Shown piece after piece: positions 1-7,767 of a DNA stretch of 41,660 nt. The translations under genes and the position numbers were made by a program. Source of the stretch: Collinsella sp. AM17-1 (lineage in GTDB: Bacteria > Actinomycetota > Coriobacteriia > Coriobacteriales > Coriobacteriaceae); assembly GCF_003470665.1 (NCBI RefSeq), contig NZ_QRJZ01000022.1, positions 1 to 41,660 of the forward strand, in the 5' to 3' direction. Every line of letters begins with the position of its first letter. The stretch's first letter is position 1. The notes under the pieces were generated by a model. That model was not told the origin of the DNA. It made no database searches and saw only the letters and a list, made by a program, of their open reading frames with translations.

Positions 1-1
1 C

Positions 2-64
2 CAGCCCGTGGGAGGCCAGGGCGCCGCTGACCGGTGGACGGCACCGAGCCGTCGCAAGACTTGA
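2..64 (+). CDS. 3' end of an upstream gene (partial, unidentified)
   Basis: One open frame enters from the left edge and stops at TGA 62-64, five bases before a strong terminator. This is what the tail of a gene looks like. Only about 20 residues are visible (polar, with a basic end), too few to identify a family. In actinobacteria the gene before coaE is often rpsA (ribosomal protein S1), whose tail is poorly conserved, so that is a guess from context only. A second frame stops at TGA 28-30 and cannot be excluded. Confidence 0.3.
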   Translation, partial: QPVGGQGAADRWTAPSRRKT

Positions 65-68
65 AGAA

Positions 69-98
69 GGGGGAGGCCTCGCGGCCTCCCCCTTTTTT
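69..98 (+). terminator. Rho-independent terminator of the upstream gene
   Basis: A perfect 10-bp G+C stem (69-78 with 83-92, GGGGGAGGCC arm) has a TCGC loop and is followed directly by six T at 93-98. It separates the upstream gene from coaE, so coaE probably has its own promoter in the A+T-richer stretch 100-212. Confidence 0.9.
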
Positions 99-225
99 GC
101 GTTTTATAGAGAGCTGTAATACAAGAACTCGCCTTCTTTTAGCTTGTCTTACTGTTTGGCTGTATTTTGAGTCCTTCTTTTGTATTTGCGCGATAATAAC
201 TCCCATTGGCGTTAGGGAGGACTTG

Positions 226-867
226 ATGTTTACCGTTTTTGTCTTGGGCAATATTGCTTCGGGTAAGTCGACTGCCTGCCGCTATCTCGAATCTCATGGC
301 GCCATGCTTATCGATCTGGACGAGCTTGCCAAATCGCTGTATGTGCCAGGCTCCGATATCGTCAATGCCCTCGCGGAAGAATTTGGCTGGGATATTTTGG
401 ACGAGGAGGGCGGCGTTCGCCGTAACATCCTCGCTTCTCGAGCTTTTGTTTCTCCTGATGCGGTCGCGAGGCTCAATAGCATTGTGCACCCCGTTCTCAT
501 TGAGCAGCTTTCGCTTAGGATTCTTGATCCGGTTTGCTGCACGGTTTCGTCCCCCCGTTATCCCTTTGCGGTTGTCGAGGTTTCTGCCCCGACTGGTTTT
601 GAGGATGCTTTTGGCCTGGCTGATGAAATTCTGGTTATCAGCGCTCCTTTAGCAGTTCGTCGCGGGCGTGCTATTCATCGTGGTATGGAGCCCTCTGATT
701 TTGATGCGCGTTCTGCATGCCAACCTGATGAGGCTTCGCTTTGCAATCTCGCTTCGACGGTAATCGATAATGCGGCGGGCGATAACTCGCTCTTTGAACA
801 ACTGGACGCTTGGCTTGTGCGCCATGGCTTCGGGGATGTAGTGGATAAGGAGGAGGTCGATGCCTAG
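226..867 (+). CDS. coaE: Dephospho-CoA kinase
   Basis: CoaE catalyses the last step of coenzyme A synthesis, ATP-dependent 3'-phosphorylation of dephospho-CoA in the cytoplasm. The protein opens with a P-loop (GNIASGKST, near residue 7), followed by an LDELAK segment matching the family's acid-rich substrate site and a VHPVL motif typical of CoaE. From ATG 226 it is 213 residues, close to the family norm of about 200. The frame stays open upstream to 34, but that part would cross the terminator at 69-98. ATG 226 has a good Shine-Dalgarno (AGGGAGG, 214-220) and places the P-loop at the N-terminus, so it is preferred. The last 8 bases overlap the next gene, implying translational coupling. The middle is somewhat divergent from textbook CoaE. 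Confidence 0.88.
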   Translation: MFTVFVLGNIASGKSTACRYLESHGAMLIDLDELAKSLYVPGSDIVNALAEEFGWDILDEEGGVRRNILASRAFVSPDAVARLNSIVHPVLIEQLSLRILDPVCCTVSSPRYPFAVVEVSAPTGFEDAFGLADEILVISAPLAVRRGRAIHRGMEPSDFDARSACQPDEASLCNLASTVIDNAAGDNSLFEQLDAWLVRHGFGDVVDKEEVDA

Positions 868-1441
868 GACACGTTTCTTTACGTGGTATCGCGTGGCGCC
901 ACTTGCCGTTGTGTTCGTCTTTGGCCTTATTTCGCTCGTCTACTCGTATGCTCCTGCCGCTTTCTTTAAGCCTTTGTATCCGATTGACTACGAGGCGTAC
1001 GTAAAGCAATCGAGCATTTCGCACAATCTTGATCCGTATCTGGTGTGTGCTGTCATAAAGTCGGAATCGAATTGGGATCCCGAGGCCGAGTCGAATCAAG
1101 GCGCTCGGGGATTAATGCAGCTGATGCCCGAGACTGCCCAGGATATGATTGCCAAAGGTCTTGTCGGTGGTAGCGAGTATTCAGCCGACAACCTTAACGA
1201 TCCCGCTACGAACATCGAGTTTGGCTGTGCGTATCTTTCGTATCTTCTAACGTATTTTAACGGGTCGACCGACAGTGCCATTGCTGCCTATAACGCTGGC
1301 ATGGGCAATGTCGACGGTTGGGCGCAGCAGAGCACTTCGCTTCATAATGCAATCACCTTTCCCGAGACGCAGGCGTATCTGATTCGTGTCAATAATGCCT
1401 GGGTTCGCTATAAGACCCTCTATCCCGATCGGTTCGTATAG
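860..1441 (+). CDS. Small membrane-anchored lytic transglycosylase (SLT domain)
   Basis: A 193-residue protein with one N-terminal hydrophobic segment (about residues 10-30) and then a single SLT/goose-lysozyme-like domain. The domain shows the expected landmarks: SESNW with the catalytic glutamate at residue 69, GARGLMQLMP near 81-90, and AAYNAGMGNV toward the C-terminus. The family cleaves the MurNAc-GlcNAc bond of peptidoglycan to give 1,6-anhydro ends; this protein would act outside the membrane, tethered by the uncleaved N-terminal helix. Its ATG overlaps the coaE stop by 8 bases and has a strong Shine-Dalgarno (AAGGAGGAGG, 847-856). Pairing with coaE looks positional rather than functional. 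Substrate and regulation are not visible. Confidence 0.88.
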   Translation: MPRTRFFTWYRVAPLAVVFVFGLISLVYSYAPAAFFKPLYPIDYEAYVKQSSISHNLDPYLVCAVIKSESNWDPEAESNQGARGLMQLMPETAQDMIAKGLVGGSEYSADNLNDPATNIEFGCAYLSYLLTYFNGSTDSAIAAYNAGMGNVDGWAQQSTSLHNAITFPETQAYLIRVNNAWVRYKTLYPDRFV

Positions 1442-1492
1442 GACTATGCCTGCCGCCTGCGTATACTGCAGATATATGAGTTAGGAGTATCC

Positions 1493-3733
1493 ATGGCGGA
1501 ATTTGAAGTTGAGCGTGTTGGAGGAGAGCTCAAACGTTTTGGCGTTGAGGGCTCTGCGGTGCCATTTAAGGTTGTATCTCCTTATGAGCCTGCAGGTTCT
1601 CAGCCTAAGGCCATTGAGTCGCTTGTGCAGGGCGTGAGGGATGGAGATCGCTATCAGGTTTTGCTGGGCGTGACTGGTTCGGGCAAGACCTTTACGATGG
1701 CTAAAACCATCGAGGCCCTGGGGAAGCCGACGCTTGTCATGGCTCCCAATAAAACGCTCGCCGCTCAGCTTGCGAGCGAGCTCAAAGAGTTCTTTCCCAA
1801 CAACGCTGTGGTCTACTTTGTCTCGTACTACGACTACTATCAGCCCGAGGCGTATGTGCCGCAAAGCGATACATATATCGAGAAAGACTCCTCGATTAAC
1901 GAAGAGGTCGAGATGCTGCGACATCAGGCGACCGCATCGCTGCTCTCTCGACGCGATGTGATCGTTGTCGCATCGGTCTCGTGTATCTATGGCATTGGCT
2001 CTCCTGAGGACTATGCGGGTCTGGCTCCAAACGTCGACAAGAAGGTGCCGCTCGAGCGCGATGACTTTATCCACGCACTTATCGACATTCAATATGATCG
2101 CAATGACTATGACCTGGCGCGCGGCACGTTCCGCGTGCGTGGCGATGTCGTCGACGTGTATCCGCCTTATGCCGAGCATCCGTTGCGGTTTGAGTTCTTT
2201 GGCGACGAGGTCGAGCTGATTGCCGAGATCGATGAGGTCACCGGAGAGATGCTTCGTGAGTACGAGGCCATCCCCGTGTGGCCGGCCTCGCACTACGTGA
2301 CCGAGAAGCCGAAGGTCAAGGCGGCTCTGAAATCGATCAGCGAAGAGTGCGAGAAACGTGTGGCCGAGCTCAAGGCGACTGATAAGTTGCTCGAGGCGCA
2401 GCGTCTGCAGCAGCGCACCGATTATGATCTTGAGATGCTCGAGACCATGGGTTTTTGTAACGGTATCGAGAACTACTCGCGTCATCTGGACGGTCGCAAG
2501 CCGGGTGAGCCGCCGTTTACCCTGATCGATTACTTTCCCAAGGATATGCTCTGCATCATCGATGAGAGCCATGTGACGGTGCCGCAGATTCGCGGCATGC
2601 ACGAAGGTGACCGCTCGCGTAAGGTGACGCTGGTGGAACACGGTTTTCGTCTGCCCTCGGCGCTCGATAACCGCCCACTTCGTTTCGATGAGTTTGAGGC
2701 GAGGATTCCCCAGTTCATCTATGTTTCGGCCACGCCGGGCGACTATGAGCTGCGGGTGAGCCAAAACGACGTTGAGCAGATTATTCGTCCGACCGGTCTG
2801 CTCGACCCCAAGATTGATGTGCGTCCGGTTCGTGGGCAGATTGACGATCTTGAGGACGAGATTCGCGAGCGCGTGGTGCGCAAGGAGCGCGTACTGGTGA
2901 CCACGCTCACCAAGCGCATGGCCGAGGACCTGACCGACCATCTGCTTGATGCCGGCATTAAGGTCAATTACATGCACTCCGATACAGCGACGATGGACCG
3001 TGTCGAGATCCTGCGAACGCTGCGCGAGGGAAAGATCGATGTTCTCGTTGGTATCAACCTGCTTCGCGAGGGCTTGGATCTCCCCGAGGTCTCACTGGTG
3101 GCAATTCTCGATGCCGATAAGGAAGGCTTCTTGCGCAACCGCCGTTCGCTGATTCAGACGATTGGCCGCGCGGCCCGTAACGCCGATGGCGAAGTCATCA
3201 TGTATGCAGACGTTATGACCGATTCGATGAAAGAGGCCATCGAGGAGACGCAGCGCCGTCGCGAGATTCAGATGGCATATAACGAAGAGCATGGCATTGT
3301 GCCCAAGACGGTGCGCAAGGCCATCAACGACATCTCAAGTTTTATTGCCGAGGCCGAAAAAACCGTGGGTTCCAAGGGACGCTCGAAGGGCGACTCTCTT
3401 GGCCATGGCGCATTCTATACGCCCGATGAGTCGGGCGAGGGTGGCGTGCCGGAAACGGTGGCGCCCGAGCAGACACTTGCGGAGCAGTTGGAAGAACTGC
3501 CGCATGACGAGCTCGTGCGGATCGTCGAAACCATGGAAGAGGATATGCGTAACGCTTCTGCTGCCATGGACTTTGAGGAGGCGGCGCGCCTGCGCGATGC
3601 CGTCGTTCAGATTCGAGCGATGCTCGAGGGTGCGTCTGAGGACGAGACGATTGAGCGCTTACGTTCGCAGGCCCGCAAGGGTTCCACGTTCGCATCGGGC
3701 AGAAAACGCCAGGGTGCACGGTTTAAGAAATAG
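1493..3733 (+). CDS. uvrB: Excinuclease ABC subunit UvrB
   Basis: UvrB is the damage-verifying helicase-like subunit of nucleotide excision repair. It is loaded by UvrA and recruits UvrC for incision. Visible landmarks are Walker A TGSGKT (61-66), the beta-hairpin region rich in tyrosine ([12 protein letters not shown], near 115-125), Walker B-like DESH, helicase motif VI region (QTIGRAARN), and a C-terminal UVR domain ([10 protein letters not shown]) that contacts UvrC. At 746 residues it is longer than the usual ~670-700; the extra length is a polar linker around residues 630-665 and a basic tail. ATG 1493 follows TTAGGAG (1481-1487). A TATACT hexamer at 1462-1467 could be a -10 element, but no convincing -35 was found. 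Confidence 0.97.
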   Translation: MAEFEVERVGGELKRFGVEGSAVPFKVVSPYEPAGSQPKAIESLVQGVRDGDRYQVLLGVTGSGKTFTMAKTIEALGKPTLVMAPNKTLAAQLASELKEFFPNNAVVYFVSYYDYYQPEAYVPQSDTYIEKDSSINEEVEMLRHQATASLLSRRDVIVVASVSCIYGIGSPEDYAGLAPNVDKKVPLERDDFIHALIDIQYDRNDYDLARGTFRVRGDVVDVYPPYAEHPLRFEFFGDEVELIAEIDEVTGEMLREYEAIPVWPASHYVTEKPKVKAALKSISEECEKRVAELKATDKLLEAQRLQQRTDYDLEMLETMGFCNGIENYSRHLDGRKPGEPPFTLIDYFPKDMLCIIDESHVTVPQIRGMHEGDRSRKVTLVEHGFRLPSALDNRPLRFDEFEARIPQFIYVSATPGDYELRVSQNDVEQIIRPTGLLDPKIDVRPVRGQIDDLEDEIRERVVRKERVLVTTLTKRMAEDLTDHLLDAGIKVNYMHSDTATMDRVEILRTLREGKIDVLVGINLLREGLDLPEVSLVAILDADKEGFLRNRRSLIQTIGRAARNADGEVIMYADVMTDSMKEAIEETQRRREIQMAYNEEHGIVPKTVRKAINDISSFIAEAEKTVGSKGRSKGDSLGHGAFYTPDESGEGGVPETVAPEQTLAEQLEELPHDELVRIVETMEEDMRNASAAMDFEEAARLRDAVVQIRAMLEGASEDETIERLRSQARKGSTFASGRKRQGARFKK

Positions 3734-3736
3734 TGA

Positions 3737-3778
3737 ACAGGCCCCGAGTTCCCTGTGGAGCTTGGGGCCTGTGTCTTT
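3737..3778 (+). terminator. Terminator after uvrB
   Basis: A 12-bp stem (3737-3748 with 3761-3772, one G-U pair) has a 12-base loop and is followed by a short T-rich run (GTCTTTT). It lies between uvrB and the 3' end of the convergent oxidoreductase gene. Confidence 0.7.
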
Positions 3779-3798
3779 TGCGCGCTGGAATTCGTGCG

Positions 3799-5439
3799 TT
3801 AGAGGTCTGCGATCAGGGCTTCGGCACAACGGATGCCGTCGGTGGCCGCGCTCATGATGCCGCCGGCATATCCAGCTCCCTCACCACAAGGATAGAGGCC
3901 CGGGGTCGACACGGCATGGCACGTTCGGTCTCGGGTGACGGTGACCGGTGAGCTCGAACGAGTCTCCACGCCGGTAAGAACGGCGTCGGGGCGGTCGTAG
4001 CCGCGCAGCTTTTTTCCGAGTAGGGGAAGTCCCAGGCGGAGCGACTCGACGATATGCTGCGGCAGGGCTTCGTCAATTGCCGTCCAGGTCACACCGAGCG
4101 GATAGGTGGGCTTTACCTTTCCGGGCGCCTTGCTGGCACGTCCTGCGAGGAAATCTCCGACGAGCTGTGCCGGTGCGTTCCAGTTGGAACCGCCCAGGCG
4201 ATAGGCGGCCGCCTCGCAGGCACGCTGGAGCTCGATGCCGGCGAGCGGGTCATCGTTGGGAAGGTCCTCGGGTGTGACGTTAACGAGCAGGGCGGCATTT
4301 GCGTTGCACCCGCCGCGGGCATTGAGACTGGCGCCGTTGACGCACAGGTGGCCCTGCTCGGAAGAGGCGGCGACAACCTGCCCGCCGGGGCACATGCAAA
4401 ACGAGAACACGCTGCGGCCGTTGGGAAGATGGGCGACGAGCTTGTAAGGGGCTGCTCCGAGGGCAGGATGTCCCGCCGAGGCTCCGTATTGGACTCGGTC
4501 GATGTCGCGCTGCGGATGCTCGATGCGAACGCCCATGGCAAAGGTCTTTTGTGCGAGGGCCACGTTGTGGCCCTTAAGGAGCTCAAAAATATCGCGAGCA
4601 GAATGCCCGCAGGCGAGGATGAGGTGCTTTGTCTCGATTGGCTCGCAAGCGGCGTCTTGGGACGATTGGACATCAATACCGGTGATGGCGCCAGACGCGT
4701 CGATGCGAATGTCGACGAGCTTCGTTCGATAACGGACGACACCTCCGAGCTGCTCGATGCGCTGGGATATAGCGGTGACAACCGTGGGAAGGATGTCGGA
4801 GCCAATGTGCGGCTTGGCATCCCACAGAATATCGCGGGGCGCGCCCGCCTCGACGAAGGTTTCGAGGATAAGGCGATGGGCGGGATTTTTGGTTCCCGTA
4901 TTGAGTTTGCCGTCCGAGAAGGTTCCCGCGCCGCCCAGGCCAAACTGGATATTGCTCTCGGGGTCGAGGATGCGCTCCTTTAGAAAGAGGTCGATCGCCT
5001 GCGAGCGGCGAAATGCCGGGTCGCCGCGCTCGATGAGCAAGGGCTTAAGACCTGCTTCGGCGAGCGTAAGCGCAGCGAAAAGGCCGGCGCATCCGGCGCC
5101 GACAACGACAGGGCGTTCTTGAGGCGCGTCGGAGGCGGGGGAGGGGAATGAAGGCTCATCGTCTTCTATCGCGCGTACGCGCGAGCGGTCACGCTCGGCA
5201 ACGCTGTCGACCGCTTCTCGCTCGAGGTGGGGACTAGTCAGCTCAACACGAAAGCTCAGGATAAAATGGACGTCTCGTTTTTTGCGAGCGTCGATTGACT
5301 TGCGGTGGAGCTCGATGGACTTGATCTCGGAGTCCTTGCAACGTAGGACGCGCTTGGCGACTCGCTTGCCAACAATGAGACAGGCATTTTCATCGCCGGC
5401 TTCATCGAGCGACGCGTTGACTTGGGTGATTTCGATCAT
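3799..5439 (-). CDS. FAD-dependent oxidoreductase of the COG2509 type
   Basis: A 546-residue flavoprotein. Residues 1-100 form a charged N-terminal domain typical of this uncharacterised family. The dinucleotide-binding motif VVVGAGCAGL follows at 111-120, then an ERG acidic end to the second strand, a GGAGTFSDGKLNTG segment, and a C-terminal FAD-closing motif (PCGEGAGYAGGIMSAATDG). The family is annotated as NAD(P)/FAD-dependent dehydrogenase, with no agreed substrate. The frame stays open upstream to 5562, but ATG 5439 has a clear Shine-Dalgarno on the minus strand (AAGGAG about 6 bases ahead) and avoids reading through the terminator at 5466-5489. It is the last gene of a minus-strand run and converges on uvrB. 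Confidence 0.85.
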   Translation of the reverse strand: MIEITQVNASLDEAGDENACLIVGKRVAKRVLRCKDSEIKSIELHRKSIDARKKRDVHFILSFRVELTSPHLEREAVDSVAERDRSRVRAIEDDEPSFPSPASDAPQERPVVVGAGCAGLFAALTLAEAGLKPLLIERGDPAFRRSQAIDLFLKERILDPESNIQFGLGGAGTFSDGKLNTGTKNPAHRLILETFVEAGAPRDILWDAKPHIGSDILPTVVTAISQRIEQLGGVVRYRTKLVDIRIDASGAITGIDVQSSQDAACEPIETKHLILACGHSARDIFELLKGHNVALAQKTFAMGVRIEHPQRDIDRVQYGASAGHPALGAAPYKLVAHLPNGRSVFSFCMCPGGQVVAASSEQGHLCVNGASLNARGGCNANAALLVNVTPEDLPNDDPLAGIELQRACEAAAYRLGGSNWNAPAQLVGDFLAGRASKAPGKVKPTYPLGVTWTAIDEALPQHIVESLRLGLPLLGKKLRGYDRPDAVLTGVETRSSSPVTVTRDRTCHAVSTPGLYPCGEGAGYAGGIMSAATDGIRCAEALIADL

Positions 5440-5460
5440 CGAGGTCTCCTTAGAGGCAAG

Positions 5461-5489
5461 AAAGAGGCCGTCCGGTATCCCAGACGGCC
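5461..5489 (-). terminator. Terminator between the two flavoprotein genes (minus strand)
   Basis: Read on the minus strand, a 7-bp GGCCGTC/GACGGCC stem (5483-5489 with 5466-5472), extendable with weaker internal pairs, is followed by TCTTT. It follows the stop at 5520 and precedes the next start at 5439, so the two oxidoreductases are probably not a tight transcription unit. Confidence 0.55.
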
Positions 5490-5519
5490 CGAATGTGTTT
5501 TTGATTATAGACTGCGCGG

Positions 5520-6791
5520 CTACAGGCTGCTTGCAGCGCGAATGCCCGAGATCCAGGCCCACGCAAGGTTAAAGCCTCCGCAATCGGCGTCGATGTCGAG
5601 CGCTTCACCGCAAACGTAAAGCGGAGCGTCGACAACGCTGCGCGCGCGTAGACTGGGTGTTGAGATACTCTCGACAGATACGCCACCACGCGTGACCTGC
5701 GCTGAGCGCTCCTCGGCTGTTCCCTCGACGAGCAACTTAAAGTGCTTGAGGATCGAGACCAGATGGATGACATCGTTGGAGCCTGGATGGCACTGCTCGA
5801 ACGCTGTGCAGACGACGCGGGAGAGTTGCGGGGCGAGCATGCCGTCGAGCCAACGGGGATCGCGGGGTGAAAAGTCACCGAACAGCTCAACGCGCCGGTT
5901 GAGCATATCGAGCAACTCGTCTTTGGAGAGGTCGGGGAAAACGTCGAGCAGGATCGTATCGCCGTGCTGGATACGACGAGAGAGGTTGAAGACAGCGACA
6001 CCCGAGATACCGAAGGTTCGAAACAGCACTTCACCGTCTTCGTGCCAGAGCTCATTATGATTGCGGGCGAGCGTCAAGCAGGCGCGGACGCGCAGGCCGT
6101 CCAACGTCTTGAGTGCCGCTCGATCGCCAACGACCGTTGCCGATACGGGGCAGAGGATGGGGCGCAGCGAAGTGAGGGGAAGGCGAAACGTATCGGCGAT
6201 ACCGGTGGGGTTGCCGCCCGTAGCGATAATTACGGCATGTGCCTGCAGGGCCTCGTTCTTGCGAGGGACATCGGCGAGCGCCTTCCGAAGCGAGCGGAGC
6301 TCCGATTTTCGGTCGTCGTGCTTTTTTGCCTTGAGCGCCCGCGCTGGACGGTCTATTTGGAGTGCCCAGCCTTCAGAAGCTTTGTACGCCGAGGCAACGT
6401 TGGCTCCGCAGATTAAGGTGATACCTAGGCGGTCGCAAGCGTTGAGAAGTGCGTCGCGCACCGATTCGGCGCGAAGGGAGCGCGGGTACAGCCGGCCTTC
6501 CTCGGAGGTTGTCATGATGCCCAGCGAGGAGAAGAAACCCATAAGCTCTTGTTCGGGCTGGGGGCCCATGACGGATTCGACGAATGCGGGGTGGTTATAC
6601 CGCTGAGGATCAATCGATTCGTTGGAGAGGTTGCAACGGCCGTTACCGGTCGCAAGGAGCTTGAGGCCGCAGGCGACATCGCGCTCAACGATGCAGACGC
6701 TTTTGCCAGCGCGTGCGGCCGTAATGGCGGCGGCGAGGCCTGAAGCCCCGCCGCCGATTACCAAGACGTCATAGAGGGCGCTCGCGTTCAC
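5520..6791 (-). CDS. HI0933/BaiN-like family flavoprotein
   Basis: A 423-residue NAD(P)/FAD-dependent oxidoreductase of the HI0933-like (COG2081) family. Landmarks are the N-terminal Rossmann motif VIGGGASGLAAAI (residues 11-23), the diagnostic LLATGNGRCNLSN block near residue 46, and a C-terminal CGEALDIDADCGGFNL segment closing on FAD. Some clostridial relatives (BaiN) act on bile-acid intermediates, but most members have no known substrate and nothing here supports bile-acid chemistry. It starts at GTG 6791 directly against the TAA of the upstream Mrp gene (6792-6794), so it is translated from the same message as Mrp. It is unrelated in detail to the neighbouring COG2509 flavoprotein despite the shared cofactor. 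Confidence 0.87.
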   Translation of the reverse strand: MNASALYDVLVIGGGASGLAAAITAARAGKSVCIVERDVACGLKLLATGNGRCNLSNESIDPQRYNHPAFVESVMGPQPEQELMGFFSSLGIMTTSEEGRLYPRSLRAESVRDALLNACDRLGITLICGANVASAYKASEGWALQIDRPARALKAKKHDDRKSELRSLRKALADVPRKNEALQAHAVIIATGGNPTGIADTFRLPLTSLRPILCPVSATVVGDRAALKTLDGLRVRACLTLARNHNELWHEDGEVLFRTFGISGVAVFNLSRRIQHGDTILLDVFPDLSKDELLDMLNRRVELFGDFSPRDPRWLDGMLAPQLSRVVCTAFEQCHPGSNDVIHLVSILKHFKLLVEGTAEERSAQVTRGGVSVESISTPSLRARSVVDAPLYVCGEALDIDADCGGFNLAWAWISGIRAASSL

Positions 6792-7622
6792 TTAGGCCTC
6801 GTCGGTCTCGTGCGGGGTAATAGCCTCGACGGCAGAGACTGCCTTGGGCAACATGCCATCGGGCAGCGCGGTCTCGACCTCGCCCTTATCGCAGGCCTCG
6901 GCGAGTGCCGGATTAATGGGAAGCTGGCCCAAGATGTCGAGGTTATAGCGCTCTGCGACCTCGGGGAGCTTGCTCTTGCCAAAGACCTCGATCTTCTTGC
7001 CGCAGTCGGGGCACTCAATATAGCTCATGTTCTCGACAATGCCCAGAATGGGGACGTTCATCTTCTCGGCCATGTTGACCGCCTTGGCGACGATCATCGA
7101 GACCAGATCCTGCGGGCTCGTGACGATGACGATGCCGTCGACCGGCAGCGACTGGAAGACGGTGAGCGCGACGTCGCCTGTTCCCGGAGGCATGTCGACC
7201 AGCAGGTAGTCGATGGGGCCCCACGAGGTCTCGCTCCAGAACTGCCTAATGGCGCCTGCGATGACCGGACCGCGCCAAAGGACGGGGTCGGTCTCGTTTT
7301 GGAGCAGCAGGTTGGAGCTCATGACCTTGACGCCGTGCTCGGAGATTTCGGGCAGCATAAGGTTGCCAAGGGCATGGACGTGGCGTCCGCTCATACCGAA
7401 CATCTTGGGGATAGAGGGACCGGTGATGTCGGCATCGAGGACGCCGACCTTGTGGCCGTGACGGGCAAGCTTGGTGGCGATGGCGCCGGTGACAAACGAC
7501 TTGCCGACACCGCCCTTGCCGGAAAGCACGGCGATGACGCGCTTGACCTCGGACAGCGTGTTCTCCTCAAATTGCGATGGCGACGTTTGTCCGCCGGCGG
7601 CCTGTGCGTGTTCGCAACCCAT
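6792..7622 (-). CDS. mrp: Mrp/NBP35-family Fe-S cluster carrier ATPase
   Basis: A 276-residue P-loop ATPase with the deviant Walker A SGKGGVGKS near residue 35, a GVLDADITGPS switch region, DMPPGTGD, and a CPDC pair near the C-terminus (IECPDCGKK), the motif by which Mrp dimers hold an iron-sulfur cluster. Members carry or insert 4Fe-4S clusters into target proteins in the cytosol. The open frame extends to 7679, but ATG 7622 has an AAAGGAGT Shine-Dalgarno about 6 bases upstream, while the extension has none. The N-terminus starts MGC, with one more cysteine that could be a ligand. The flavoprotein gene downstream abuts it. Confidence 0.92.
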   Translation of the reverse strand: MGCEHAQAAGGQTSPSQFEENTLSEVKRVIAVLSGKGGVGKSFVTGAIATKLARHGHKVGVLDADITGPSIPKMFGMSGRHVHALGNLMLPEISEHGVKVMSSNLLLQNETDPVLWRGPVIAGAIRQFWSETSWGPIDYLLVDMPPGTGDVALTVFQSLPVDGIVIVTSPQDLVSMIVAKAVNMAEKMNVPILGIVENMSYIECPDCGKKIEVFGKSKLPEVAERYNLDILGQLPINPALAEACDKGEVETALPDGMLPKAVSAVEAITPHETDEA

Positions 7623-7677
7623 GTATGACTCCTTTGTATATGCTGGGGCCGGGGCCCCGCGATGTGACACGAGCGTC

Positions 7678-7706
7678 ATTGTACCCTCGTTTGCGAGCGG
7701 GAGTCA
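7678..7706 (-). promoter_or_regulatory. Possible promoter for mrp
   Basis: On the minus strand, TACAAT (7683-7678) lies 17 bases downstream of TGACTC (7706-7701), a good -10 with a weak -35. It sits about 55 bases ahead of the mrp start. The leader between them contains a GGGGCC-rich self-complementary run (7645-7658). Confidence 0.4.
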
Positions 7707-7767
7707 TTTGCGATGCATTTGGGCCGAGTGCGCTTGCAATATGATGGGCCCAAGCGAATGGGCGGGC

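Noticed and set aside
34..225. N-terminal extension of coaE
   Set aside because: It would start before and read through a strong terminator (69-98) and would push the P-loop 64 residues from the N-terminus; ATG 226 has a good ribosome site.
1481..2977. A 498-codon minus-strand frame opposite uvrB
   Set aside because: UvrB on the plus strand is certain, and the antisense translation has the His/Arg/Leu-rich look of a shadow.
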